40,833 bases of DNA from an uncultured Pseudomonadota bacterium (GTDB taxonomy: Bacteria; Pseudomonadota; Gammaproteobacteria; Methylococcales; Methylomonadaceae). Below, piece after piece: positions 31,278 through 39,544 of this stretch. The stretch's first letter is position 1. Each line of letters starts with the position of its first letter. The DNA is taken from positions 1 to 40,833 of the forward strand of contig CAIQZX010000083.1 of the NCBI GenBank assembly GCA_903876445.1, read 5' to 3'. The position numbers were made by a program, and so were the translations under genes. The notes beneath the pieces were generated by a model. It was not told the DNA's origin and ran no database searches. It saw only the letters and a program-made list of their open reading frames with translations.

Positions 31278-31864
31278 GCGGCAGGTTTTTTCATAAAACT
31301 AATGGCTTGGAAGTTGACACTTAATTCATTGCTGGGATCAATTTGATGTGTGACTTTATTTCGGACACCACGCATAGGACGAATGTCGATTTGTTCAACG
31401 ACAACAAGCGGTGTGGCAGTTTCGATTTTATGTAATACCGCGCGTAAAACCTCGCTATTTCCCGTCATACGAACGTTAATAGGAATACGATTGAAATTAT
31501 TTTTTGTAATGACGGGTAATCCTTGAGTGCTGCTTAGTTGACCGCCTGATTCAATAATCGCTTGTTTAATCATTTCTTGTAATTCTGCGGACGCTAACGC
31601 GCTCGTATTTTGTGTGCTTAAATAATTTTGGTCAGTTACTTGGGTTTTTAACGTTTCCATTTCGTTGAGAACGCTTTGTTTGCGTGACAGAATTCGTTGA
31701 TATTGTTCAAAACGAAAACCTAACGCATTTTTTTCTTCATGTAAGGCTAATCCTTGATTTATTAACGGTAAAATAATGATAAAACTTATAAAACTCATCA
31801 CAGCTAACAACAAACCAACCGCTAGCCAACGTTCATTTTTGTTATTCTGGCGTACCATTTTCAA
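31274..31864 (-). CDS. Type II secretion system GspM-like protein
   Basis: One N-terminal TM, coiled coil and ferredoxin-like C-domain (INVRMTGNSEVLRAVLHKIETATPLVVVEQIDIRP); overlaps neighbouring gsp genes. Confidence 0.75.
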   Translation of the reverse strand: MKMVRQNNKNERWLAVGLLLAVMSFISFIIILPLINQGLALHEEKNALGFRFEQYQRILSRKQSVLNEMETLKTQVTDQNYLSTQNTSALASAELQEMIKQAIIESGGQLSSTQGLPVITKNNFNRIPINVRMTGNSEVLRAVLHKIETATPLVVVEQIDIRPMRGVRNKVTHQIDPSNELSVNFQAISFMKKPAA

Positions 31865-33065
31865 TCACCACTTCTTCAGTTGTTACGTCCTCAACCGTCG
31901 TTTCAGTTGACGTTTCGTCAATCGATTCGTTTATCGGTTCGACAGTCTTTTCAGTTGTCACGTCACTGTTTTCAGTATTGGCGGGTTTTGTAATTTCAGC
32001 CGTAATTTGAAAACGCTCCATGCCGCTGGCTTTATCTTGCGTTACTGGCGAGGCAAAACTGGCTTTGGCAAAATAGTCTGACGCTTCCAAATCTGCAAGC
32101 AAATTAGATGCCGTTGGTGATTCGCCTTGTAATTGCAATTGTCCATCGCTGTATTGTAAATAGGAAAGCCAACTATCATTTTTTAATAAAACACTGATTT
32201 CATTAAGAATCACAACAACCGGTGGCACCGCAATTTTTTCGTTAATAAGAGCCTGATTTTCTTCTCGTATGGAATCCATGTCGGCTTGCAATGTTTTAAT
32301 CGCTTTCACTTCTTTTTCAATTTTGGAAATTTGCGTTTGTAACGTTTCAACCGCTTGATATTCCAGCCAAACCGGTAAGGCTAAACTGGTTAAACTTAAA
32401 ATTGCCAGCAACATCAATAATCCACCAACAATCCAACGCGAGGTATTTGTTGTTTTGGGTTGTAAATGCGTTGGCAATAAATTATAAGCGGAATGCAGTT
32501 GTTGCAAGTTATTCGGGCAATTTTCAACGTCAACAAACTGCGGTGTTATTCCGAGCGTTTTACAATTCGTATAAAGCGTTTCCAATAATTTGCGCGGCAC
32601 AAGTAATAATTGCGCGACAATTTGCGCGGCTTCCGTATCGATACGCTCGAGGCGAGTGGCAAAATAAACGTGGTCAGCTTTAAATGGACTGTAACGATCT
32701 AATTCGTAACTTACAACTTGAGAAATGTTGGATTGCGCGGCAAGCGGTAAGTTTAATGTTTTGTTTAGCGCGTCATGATTTGATAAACGCAAAATGAAAA
32801 TTGCATTTTTAAAGCGTTCGGCATTAAGGATATTTTTAATTGTTTCTACGCTAGAAATATCTCGCGCCACAGTCGTTAAAAATTCTTGATTCCCGTTGAT
32901 TTCATAACTCAATTCGAGTTGCGCGTTAATCGGACGAATAATAATCGCGGCATTTGGTGCGTAGAAAAACTGTCGGATTTTAATTGGAACGAGAAAAGAT
33001 AATTCCCGCCCCCACCATCTTAGAAAAGGTTTGATTTCAATTGTAAGGTTTTTGTTTAAATTCAT
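31842..33065 (-). CDS. Type II secretion system GspL/PilN-domain protein
   Basis: PilM-like N-half (LPLAAQSNISQVVSYELDRYSPFKADHVYFATR), central TM, PilN-like C-half (VVILNEISVLLKNDSWLSYLQYSDGQLQLQGESPTASNLLADLE). Confidence 0.8.
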   Translation of the reverse strand: MNLNKNLTIEIKPFLRWWGRELSFLVPIKIRQFFYAPNAAIIIRPINAQLELSYEINGNQEFLTTVARDISSVETIKNILNAERFKNAIFILRLSNHDALNKTLNLPLAAQSNISQVVSYELDRYSPFKADHVYFATRLERIDTEAAQIVAQLLLVPRKLLETLYTNCKTLGITPQFVDVENCPNNLQQLHSAYNLLPTHLQPKTTNTSRWIVGGLLMLLAILSLTSLALPVWLEYQAVETLQTQISKIEKEVKAIKTLQADMDSIREENQALINEKIAVPPVVVILNEISVLLKNDSWLSYLQYSDGQLQLQGESPTASNLLADLEASDYFAKASFASPVTQDKASGMERFQITAEITKPANTENSDVTTEKTVEPINESIDETSTETTVEDVTTEEVVIENGTPE

Positions 33066-33247
33066 TGAGTTAAAAATTTTAGGTTTATCACATCAATCGA
33101 TGGGTTAAAAAAGTTTTGTATTAAGCATTTGTTCATAAGAAATCGGTTTTACAATTTTTGATTTTTTAGTCGCAAGCAAAAGTAACTCGCGTCGCTTATG
33201 TGATAATAGTGCATTATTCTTCCACTTATCAGCGAATTTTTAATTTT

Positions 33248-34789
33248 ATGCCTTTACGCTACATCGAAAAAATCTTACGCGCATCTGTTTATGATGTCGC
33301 CATTGAAACGCCTTTAGATTTCGCCAAAACACTTTCAAGTCGAACAAAAAACAAAATTTTTCTAAAACGCGAAGATTTACAATCCGTATTTTCGTTCAAA
33401 TTGCGTGGTGCGTACAACAAAATGGCGTTACTCAGTCATGCTGAAAAAGCTTTAGGCGTAATTGCGGCTTCTGCGGGAAATCACGCACAAGGTGTGGCAT
33501 TATCCGCACAACGCTTAGGTATCAACGCTTTAATCGTGATGCCAACGACAACTCCTGAAATTAAAATTCAATCGGTTAAAGCAATGGGAGCGCAAATCGT
33601 TTTATTTGGCGATTCTTATAGCGAATCTTACGAACACGCTTACGAATTAGCCGAAAAATCAGGGCGCGTTTTTATTCATCCTTACGATGACGATGACGTT
33701 ATTGCAGGACAAGGTACCGTCGCAATGGAAATCTTACGCCAACAAACGGGGAAATTAGAAGCAATTTTTGTTCCGGTAGGTGGCGGCGGATTGATTGCCG
33801 GGATTGCAGTTTATGCAAAATTTGTCCGTCCGAACATTAAAATTATTGGTGTTGAACCTGAAGATTCGGATTGTTTAAATCGGGCTTTAAAAGCCGGTGA
33901 ACGGGTTATTTTAGAACAAGTTGGTTTATTTGCGGATGGTGTGGCGGTTAAGCAAATCGGCGCAGAACCGTTTGCATTAGCCCGAAAATATGTAGACGAA
34001 GTGATTACGGTTTCGACAGATGAAATTTGTGCTGCGATTAAAGATATTTTTGATGATACGCGCTCAATTGCTGAACCGGCTGGCGCGTTGGCAACAGCCG
34101 GTTTAAAAAAATATGTCGAGCGTGAAAATATAACTGGTCAAACGTTAGTCGCTATCGATAGTGGCGCGAATATCAATTTTGACCGTTTGCGTTATGTGGC
34201 GGAACGCGCACAAGTGGGCGAATATCGAGAAATTTTATTAGCTGTTACCATTCCAGAAATCGCCGGTAGTTTCTTACGTTTCTGTCAATTATTAAATGGA
34301 CGCAATATCACCGAATTTAATTATCGTTATTTTGATTTATCCAATGCTCAGGTTTTTGTTGGTATTTCGAGTAGCGGCGAATTTAAAGATCGTGCGGCAT
34401 TGATTGCCGATTTACAAGAAAAAGGGTTTGATGTTGTCGATATGACAGCGAATGATTTAGCGAAAGAACATATTCGTTACATGGTCGGTGGTCACGCACC
34501 TTGCGAATTGAATGAACTTATTTATAGCGTCGAATTTCCCGAACGACCAAGTGCGTTACTTAATTTTTTAACGGAATTAGGTGGGCGGTGGAATATCAGT
34601 TTATTTCATTATCGCAATCACGGTGCGGCATTCGGCAAAGTATTGATGGGATTGCAAATGGAAACTACGCAGCAAGCCAATTTTCATGCTTGTTTAAATG
34701 CGCTGGGTTTTAGTTATCATGAAGAAACCCATAATCCAGCGTATCGATTATTTTCAGGTGGAAAAAGTGGTGTTACAACCGACTTTTAA
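33248..34789 (+). CDS. ilvA: Threonine ammonia-lyase, biosynthetic
   Basis: KREDLQSVFSFKLRGAYNKM, ASAGNHAQGVALSAQ, PVGGGGLIAGIA, and two C-terminal ACT-like regions. Confidence 0.96.
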   Translation: MPLRYIEKILRASVYDVAIETPLDFAKTLSSRTKNKIFLKREDLQSVFSFKLRGAYNKMALLSHAEKALGVIAASAGNHAQGVALSAQRLGINALIVMPTTTPEIKIQSVKAMGAQIVLFGDSYSESYEHAYELAEKSGRVFIHPYDDDDVIAGQGTVAMEILRQQTGKLEAIFVPVGGGGLIAGIAVYAKFVRPNIKIIGVEPEDSDCLNRALKAGERVILEQVGLFADGVAVKQIGAEPFALARKYVDEVITVSTDEICAAIKDIFDDTRSIAEPAGALATAGLKKYVERENITGQTLVAIDSGANINFDRLRYVAERAQVGEYREILLAVTIPEIAGSFLRFCQLLNGRNITEFNYRYFDLSNAQVFVGISSSGEFKDRAALIADLQEKGFDVVDMTANDLAKEHIRYMVGGHAPCELNELIYSVEFPERPSALLNFLTELGGRWNISLFHYRNHGAAFGKVLMGLQMETTQQANFHACLNALGFSYHEETHNPAYRLFSGGKSGVTTDF

Positions 34790-35402
34790 CCAGTTCGTAA
34801 ATTTCTTGGCTGGCAATTTCTGCATTATCCAAAATGGCGGTTAATTCGGCGATTTTTGCATCAGCAAATTCTCTATCTTTCAAACTCGCGGCATTGATAT
34901 AAACATTCAATGCCGCACTTTTTAATGCCGCATAACCCGACATAACTGCCACGCCAGCATCGCTAACCACAGCAACACTGCCTTTTTCTGCCGCGCAACG
35001 ACTGAGTGTAATAATTTCAGCACAGGCTTTTGCACAAGCGAGCGGTACATCAGTTGCGTCTTTTAAAACCAATTGAATCGCCGCACTACGCGCAGTTTTT
35101 TCATCGTCAGTATCTTTTGGCAAACCATAAGTTGTCATTAAACGATTAAAAACCTCTATGTCAGCTTTAATCATATTCGTTAATTTTTCGCGCAAGGTTT
35201 CGGACTTCTCAAGCAAATCCAACATTTCAGTTTCAATTTCTGCATATTTCGGTTTTCCAATCGTTAAATTACAAACCATGCTTGTTAATGCGGCGGCTTG
35301 TGCGCCCATTAACGCTGCTGCACTTCCGCCGCCGGGTGTTGCCGATTTACTTGCCAATGTGTCGAGATAATTTTGCAACGAGTTGTCTTTAATTTCTGTC
35401 AT
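34773..35402 (-). CDS. fchA: Cyclodeaminase/cyclohydrolase family protein (methenyltetrahydrofolate cyclohydrolase FchA-like)
   Basis: ATPGGGSAAALMGAQAAALTSMVCNLTIGKPKY and VVSDAGVAVMSGYAALKSAALNVYINAASLKD. Confidence 0.8.
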   Translation of the reverse strand: MTEIKDNSLQNYLDTLASKSATPGGGSAAALMGAQAAALTSMVCNLTIGKPKYAEIETEMLDLLEKSETLREKLTNMIKADIEVFNRLMTTYGLPKDTDDEKTARSAAIQLVLKDATDVPLACAKACAEIITLSRCAAEKGSVAVVSDAGVAVMSGYAALKSAALNVYINAASLKDREFADAKIAELTAILDNAEIASQEIYELVKSRL

Positions 35403-35497
35403 ATTTTAATTGAAGTTTAAGTTAAGGATTTTCTGGATATAAAACTGGACTTAGTTTTGCTATCATTCAAAGCAACATTATCGCAGAATCACAACTT

Positions 35498-36394
35498 ATG
35501 ACTATTCCAAAAATTGCTATTTTTACCGATGACGCTGGCTGGCACGGCAAACAATTACAACTCTCTTTCAAAAAATTAGGTTACGACAGCGTATTTATTT
35601 CACTAACAGAATGTCGATTTAATCTTGAAAATCAAACACTACCACTTTTTATACCCGAATTTGAAAATCAATTACCCATTGCAGTCTTTGTGCGTGGCGT
35701 TCCGGGCGGCTCGCTAGAAGAAGTCATTTTATATTTAGATTTTTTACACGCATTAAAACATTTAGGAATTCCGGTTTATAACAATGCTAACGTGATTGAG
35801 CGCAGTGTTGATAAAGCGATGACCAGTTTTTTATTACATAATGCAAAATTGAAAACGCCACCTACATGGGTTTTGCGTGATAGAAATACCGCATTAGATT
35901 TAGTTAAAAATGAACTTTTGAAAGGAAATTTTGTTATTAGTAAGCCGCTTTTTGGCTCACAAGGTGAGGGCATACGTCGCATTGAAAAAATGACCGATTT
36001 ACCTTGGTTGACAAGTAGTCGAGGGGTTTATTACTTACAACGTTTCGTACCGTGTGCAGGGGACGGATTTTCAGATTATCGAGTATTTGTCATTAACGAC
36101 AAAGTAGTGGCAACAATGCGCCGTCGTGGTAAATCATGGCTAAATAATGTGGCAAAAGGTGCTTCATGTGAGTACATTGAGCCAAGTGCAGAAATGATTG
36201 ACTTAGCAATTCAAGCGACAAAACTTTTGAATATGGATTATGCCGGTGTTGATATTCTCGAAGATAATGAGGGGAAGTTGAATGTAATTGAAATTAACAG
36301 TGTTCCAGCATGGAAGGGTCTGGAAAGTGTTTGTGATATTGTGATTTCAGAATTATTGGCAGAAGACTTGGTGAAACGCTTGATTCGGAAATAG
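35498..36394 (+). CDS. RimK-like ATP-grasp ligase
   Basis: NNANVIERSVDKAMTSFLLHNAKLKTPPTWV, VISKPLFGSQGEGIRRI, YLQRFVPCAGDGFSDYRVFVINDKVVATMRR, NVIEINSVPAWKGLE. Confidence 0.85.
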   Translation: MTIPKIAIFTDDAGWHGKQLQLSFKKLGYDSVFISLTECRFNLENQTLPLFIPEFENQLPIAVFVRGVPGGSLEEVILYLDFLHALKHLGIPVYNNANVIERSVDKAMTSFLLHNAKLKTPPTWVLRDRNTALDLVKNELLKGNFVISKPLFGSQGEGIRRIEKMTDLPWLTSSRGVYYLQRFVPCAGDGFSDYRVFVINDKVVATMRRRGKSWLNNVAKGASCEYIEPSAEMIDLAIQATKLLNMDYAGVDILEDNEGKLNVIEINSVPAWKGLESVCDIVISELLAEDLVKRLIRK

Positions 36395-36402
36395 GTATTT
36401 GG

Positions 36403-36494
36403 TGGCGGAGAGTGAGGGGTTCGAACCCTCGATGGGAGTTAAAGCCCATACTCCCTTAGCAGGGGAGCGCCTTCAGCCTCTCGGCCAACTCTCC
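36403..36494 (-). tRNA. tRNA-Ser (anticodon GCT, GCU), CCA encoded
   Basis: Minus strand GGAGAGTTGGCCGAGAGGC...CTCCCCTGCTAAGGGAG...GGGTTCGAACCCTC-ACTCTCC-G-CCA, with long variable arm. Confidence 0.96.
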
Positions 36495-36505
36495 GAATTT
36501 ACTTG

Positions 36506-36706
36506 CTAGTCATCGGTTTGATACGAAGAAACAGAATAAGTCTGTTCTTTTTTAATCCTGTCGTAAATTTCTTCACGGTGAACGGAAACTTCTTTCGGTG
36601 CATTTACACCAATACGCACTTGATTGCCCTTAACGCCTAAAACAGTGACAGTCACTTCATCACCAATCATCAACGTTTCTCCTACTCTACGAGTCAAGAT
36701 AAGCAT
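36506..36706 (-). CDS. csrA: Carbon storage regulator CsrA
   Basis: [51 protein letters not shown]. Listed ORF is 5'-extended. Confidence 0.98.
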   Translation of the reverse strand: MLILTRRVGETLMIGDEVTVTVLGVKGNQVRIGVNAPKEVSVHREEIYDRIKKEQTYSVSSYQTDD

Positions 36707-36826
36707 AACTAACTCCCTATAATGTTTAGATACTTCACTGTGCGATACAGCAAATAACAATCAAGACCCAGCTATTATAACAAAATATCAAAAATAATAA
36801 AGTCTAAATCGTTTTTTTAACGGATT

Positions 36827-36893
36827 GTGCGGAATTTTCAATCAGTAGTCGAAGACTTTAGATTGATTTAACTTACCGTGCGAAATTCCACAC
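36827..36893. repeat. Nested imperfect inverted repeat/hairpin
   Basis: GTGCGGAATTT (36827-36837) with AAATTCCACAC (36883-36893), one mismatch; inside it TCAATC (36838-36843)/GATTGA (36861-36866) and AGTC-gaa-GACT (36847-36857). Confidence 0.75.
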
Positions 36894-37081
36894 CCAGAGC
36901 TGATAGGCTTGGGTCGGGATGGATAGCACTCCTTCTGCGAAGCGGCTTTTGATTTTCTTATTCATAATATAAAATTCCCGTGCGCTCACATTGTTTGTCA
37001 TCGAAAACCAAGAGGCTGACAATATGTGAAAAGCAAACCTATTTGCTATCTAAACCAATCTTAGTTAGATTGTGCAACTAA

Positions 37082-37236
37082 TTTGAGGCGGCAGGTTCTG
37101 TCGTGACTGTAAAGCGTTCCCCAGTCTCTACACGAGTCAAAGCTCGTGATACTGCGAAACGTATTGATGAAAATATCAGTACGGGTCGGTCGAAGCCACC
37201 ACTAGAACGCGATAGCGTTTAGTGGGGGTAGTTCAC
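37082..37236 (+). mobile_element. Probable IS200/IS605-family (TnpB) right-end remnant with omegaRNA-like 3' hairpin
   Basis: CGAAGCCACCACTAGAACGCGATAGCGTTTAGTGGGGGTAGTTCAC: hairpin CCACTA...TAGTGG followed by GGTAGTTCAC, typical of TnpB-element right ends. The preceding 46 codons are open (FEAAGSVVTVKRSPVSTRVKARDTAKRIDENISTGRSKPPLERDSV*) and would be a TnpB tail. Confidence 0.6.
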
Positions 37237-37310
37237 AATACGTTCTTAATGCGAGCTAATTGAAACTATGACTCAAATATGATGATTTTCAGTGGCAGGT
37301 AGTTCACACA

Positions 37311-37349
37311 AAAAAGCACGAATTGCATTGATTGCAACTCGTGCTTTTT
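37311..37349. terminator. Bidirectional intrinsic terminator downstream of the peroxiredoxin gene
   Basis: AAAAAGCACGA(A)TTGCA / TGCAA(C)TCGTGCTTTTT stem. Confidence 0.9.
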
Positions 37350-37365
37350 GAAAGGGAAATTTATT

Positions 37366-37971
37366 TTACAATTTGTCAGCGTTGCTGGTTAAGTATTCTG
37401 CAACTCCCGCTGGATTTGCATTCATACCTGCATCACCTTTTTTCCAACCCGCTGGACAAACTTCACCGTGTTCTTCGTGGAACTGTAACGCATCAACCAT
37501 ACGAATTAACTCATCAATGTTACGACCTAATGGTAAATCATTAACAACTTGATGGCGGACTTTGCCTGTCATGTCAATTAAAAATGCACCACGATATGCC
37601 GCACCAAATCCTTCAACTTCAACGTCATAATCTTTGACGATTTGATGATTTATATCCGCTGCCATTGTATATTTTACTGCACCGATACCACCTTGATTAA
37701 CAGGTGTATTACGCCATGCGTTGTGTGTGAAATGTGAATCAATAGAAACTGCAACAACTTCAACGTTACGTTTTGTGAATTCATCCATGCGGTGATCTAA
37801 CGCAATCAATTCACTTGGGCAAACAAAGGTGAAATCTAATGGATAGAAAAAGATAATTGCATATTTTCCTTGTGTGGCTTCTGCAAAATTAAATGAATCA
37901 ACAATTTCGCCAGTGCCTAAAACGGCGGGAACAGTGAAATCTGGGGCTTTTTTACCAACTAAAACACTCAT
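37366..37971 (-). CDS. Typical 2-Cys peroxiredoxin (AhpC/Prx1 type)
   Basis: FFYPLDFTFVCPSELIAL (peroxidatic Cys) and GEVCPAGWKKG (resolving Cys). Confidence 0.96.
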   Translation of the reverse strand: MSVLVGKKAPDFTVPAVLGTGEIVDSFNFAEATQGKYAIIFFYPLDFTFVCPSELIALDHRMDEFTKRNVEVVAVSIDSHFTHNAWRNTPVNQGGIGAVKYTMAADINHQIVKDYDVEVEGFGAAYRGAFLIDMTGKVRHQVVNDLPLGRNIDELIRMVDALQFHEEHGEVCPAGWKKGDAGMNANPAGVAEYLTSNADKL

Positions 37972-38226
37972 GAATAACTCCTAAAAAATAAAAATGAAAT
38001 GGTGCCGTGAGAACGACGCAATGATTCTACACTAAAACGGTAATGCCATTAAGTTAAGACAAAAACGAGGTGAAACCAACTATTATCAAACGATTGTATG
38101 TTTTGTATTAGTCGAAAAGCTAACAATTGGTTTTATCTTCAGCTCTCGACTATCATTTGTTTTCGGAAGTGCAAATTCAAGTGGTTAAGGTAAAAATAAT
38201 TTTCAATTTAAATCGGTGAAAAAACG

Positions 38227-39540
38227 ATGAATAATCATGACGACAACCAAAACCAAGAAACGATTTTAAACGTGCGCGGCGTATTGGCGCGGCATCGTTT
38301 GGTTGAAGATTTAGTACGCAAACAAAATTTAGTGGAATTACAACGTTTGCTTGATCAGCTTGATACCGAAGCAATGGTGCAAATGTTAGAAGTTTTCTCA
38401 CATGACGACAGACAAATTGTTTGGGAGTTAATTGCGGAAAATCGGAAAGAGGCTATTTTGACTGCGATGCCTTATGACACAAGGGTTGAATTAGCGGCAA
38501 ATTTTCGTCCTAAAAATCGCAATATGGTGATTCGTATTTTTGATTTGCACGAAGGATTATTGCGGCAAATTCCCATTGAAACGAAAGCCGACTTACAACA
38601 CGCTAAACCGATTTGGATTGATTTGGTGATGCCAGAAGATGAGCATTTAAATTGGGCGCAAGATGTTTTTAGTGTGGAATTACCAAATCCAACAGAATTA
38701 ACAGATTTGGAAACGAGTGCGCGGTTTTATGTTGAAGATAATGGTGAAGTGCATTTACATTCGGATTTTTTATTGGATAGAAAGGATGCTTCTCGTAACG
38801 TCGCGGTCGCGTTTGTACTGAAAAAAGACACGCTTTTTTCAGTCCGAAGTGAAGAATTACCAGCATTTCGTTTGCAACGATTACGCGCTCGCGCGGAATC
38901 GGATTACATCTCAGATGCGAGAGATTTGTTACTTGATTTATATGCCGCCGATGTCGAGTATTCCGCGAACGCATTGGAAGATATTTACACGGAATTAGAA
39001 GGCGTTGGACGACAAGTTTTTAAATCTTACATGACGGATGAAGAGGCGGCTAAAATTCTTGCTGCTATTGCGGAAGAAGAAGATCTAAACGGACGAATTC
39101 GACGAAATGTATTGGATACTCGTCGTGCGTTATCATTTTTGATGCGTGGAAAATTCTTATCTGAAACGCAACACGAAGATGTTCGAGAAATTTTGCGCGA
39201 CATTGAATCTCTTGATGGTCATACCTCGTTTTTGTTTAATAAAATTAACTTTCAATTAGATGCAACGGTCGGTTTTATTAACGTAAATCAGAACAAAGAC
39301 ATTAAACGTCTTACTGTCATTAGCTTGGTATTTATGCCTTTGAATGTGTTGGCTGGAATTGGTGGAATGTCTGAATTTTCAATGATGACACAAGGCATTC
39401 CGTGGCAAATTGCGTATGGTTGCTTTGGCTTTGGAATGTTACTAGTGAGCTGGATAACGTTTCATATTGTGCAATTTTTTGAACGGCGGAAAGTGAAACG
39501 TTTATCCATTGAAAATAAAAAAGTTTTACAGCGAACGTAA
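38227..39540 (+). CDS. CorA-like divalent cation transporter with MgtE-N-like N-terminus
   Basis: C-terminal two-TM region RLTVISLVFMPLNVLAGIGGMSEFSMMTQGIPWQIAYGCFGFGMLLVSWITFHIV. N-terminal LVEDLVRKQNLVELQRLLDQLDTEAMVQMLEVFSHDDRQIVWELI resembles the MgtE N domain. Confidence 0.85.
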   Translation: MNNHDDNQNQETILNVRGVLARHRLVEDLVRKQNLVELQRLLDQLDTEAMVQMLEVFSHDDRQIVWELIAENRKEAILTAMPYDTRVELAANFRPKNRNMVIRIFDLHEGLLRQIPIETKADLQHAKPIWIDLVMPEDEHLNWAQDVFSVELPNPTELTDLETSARFYVEDNGEVHLHSDFLLDRKDASRNVAVAFVLKKDTLFSVRSEELPAFRLQRLRARAESDYISDARDLLLDLYAADVEYSANALEDIYTELEGVGRQVFKSYMTDEEAAKILAAIAEEEDLNGRIRRNVLDTRRALSFLMRGKFLSETQHEDVREILRDIESLDGHTSFLFNKINFQLDATVGFINVNQNKDIKRLTVISLVFMPLNVLAGIGGMSEFSMMTQGIPWQIAYGCFGFGMLLVSWITFHIVQFFERRKVKRLSIENKKVLQRT

Positions 39541-39544
39541 GCGT

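Noticed and set aside
34773-34789. Convergent 17-bp overlap of ilvA and fchA as antisense regulation
   Set aside because: Short convergent overlaps are common in compact genomes; no further evidence.
36403-36706. csrA next to tRNA-Ser as a novel arrangement
   Set aside because: csrA adjacent to tRNA-Ser(GCU) is a common gammaproteobacterial order.
36821-37310. RNase P RNA, tmRNA, 6S RNA or a CsrB-type sponge in the non-coding block
   Set aside because: None of the diagnostic conserved motifs were found, and repeated GGA loops are absent.
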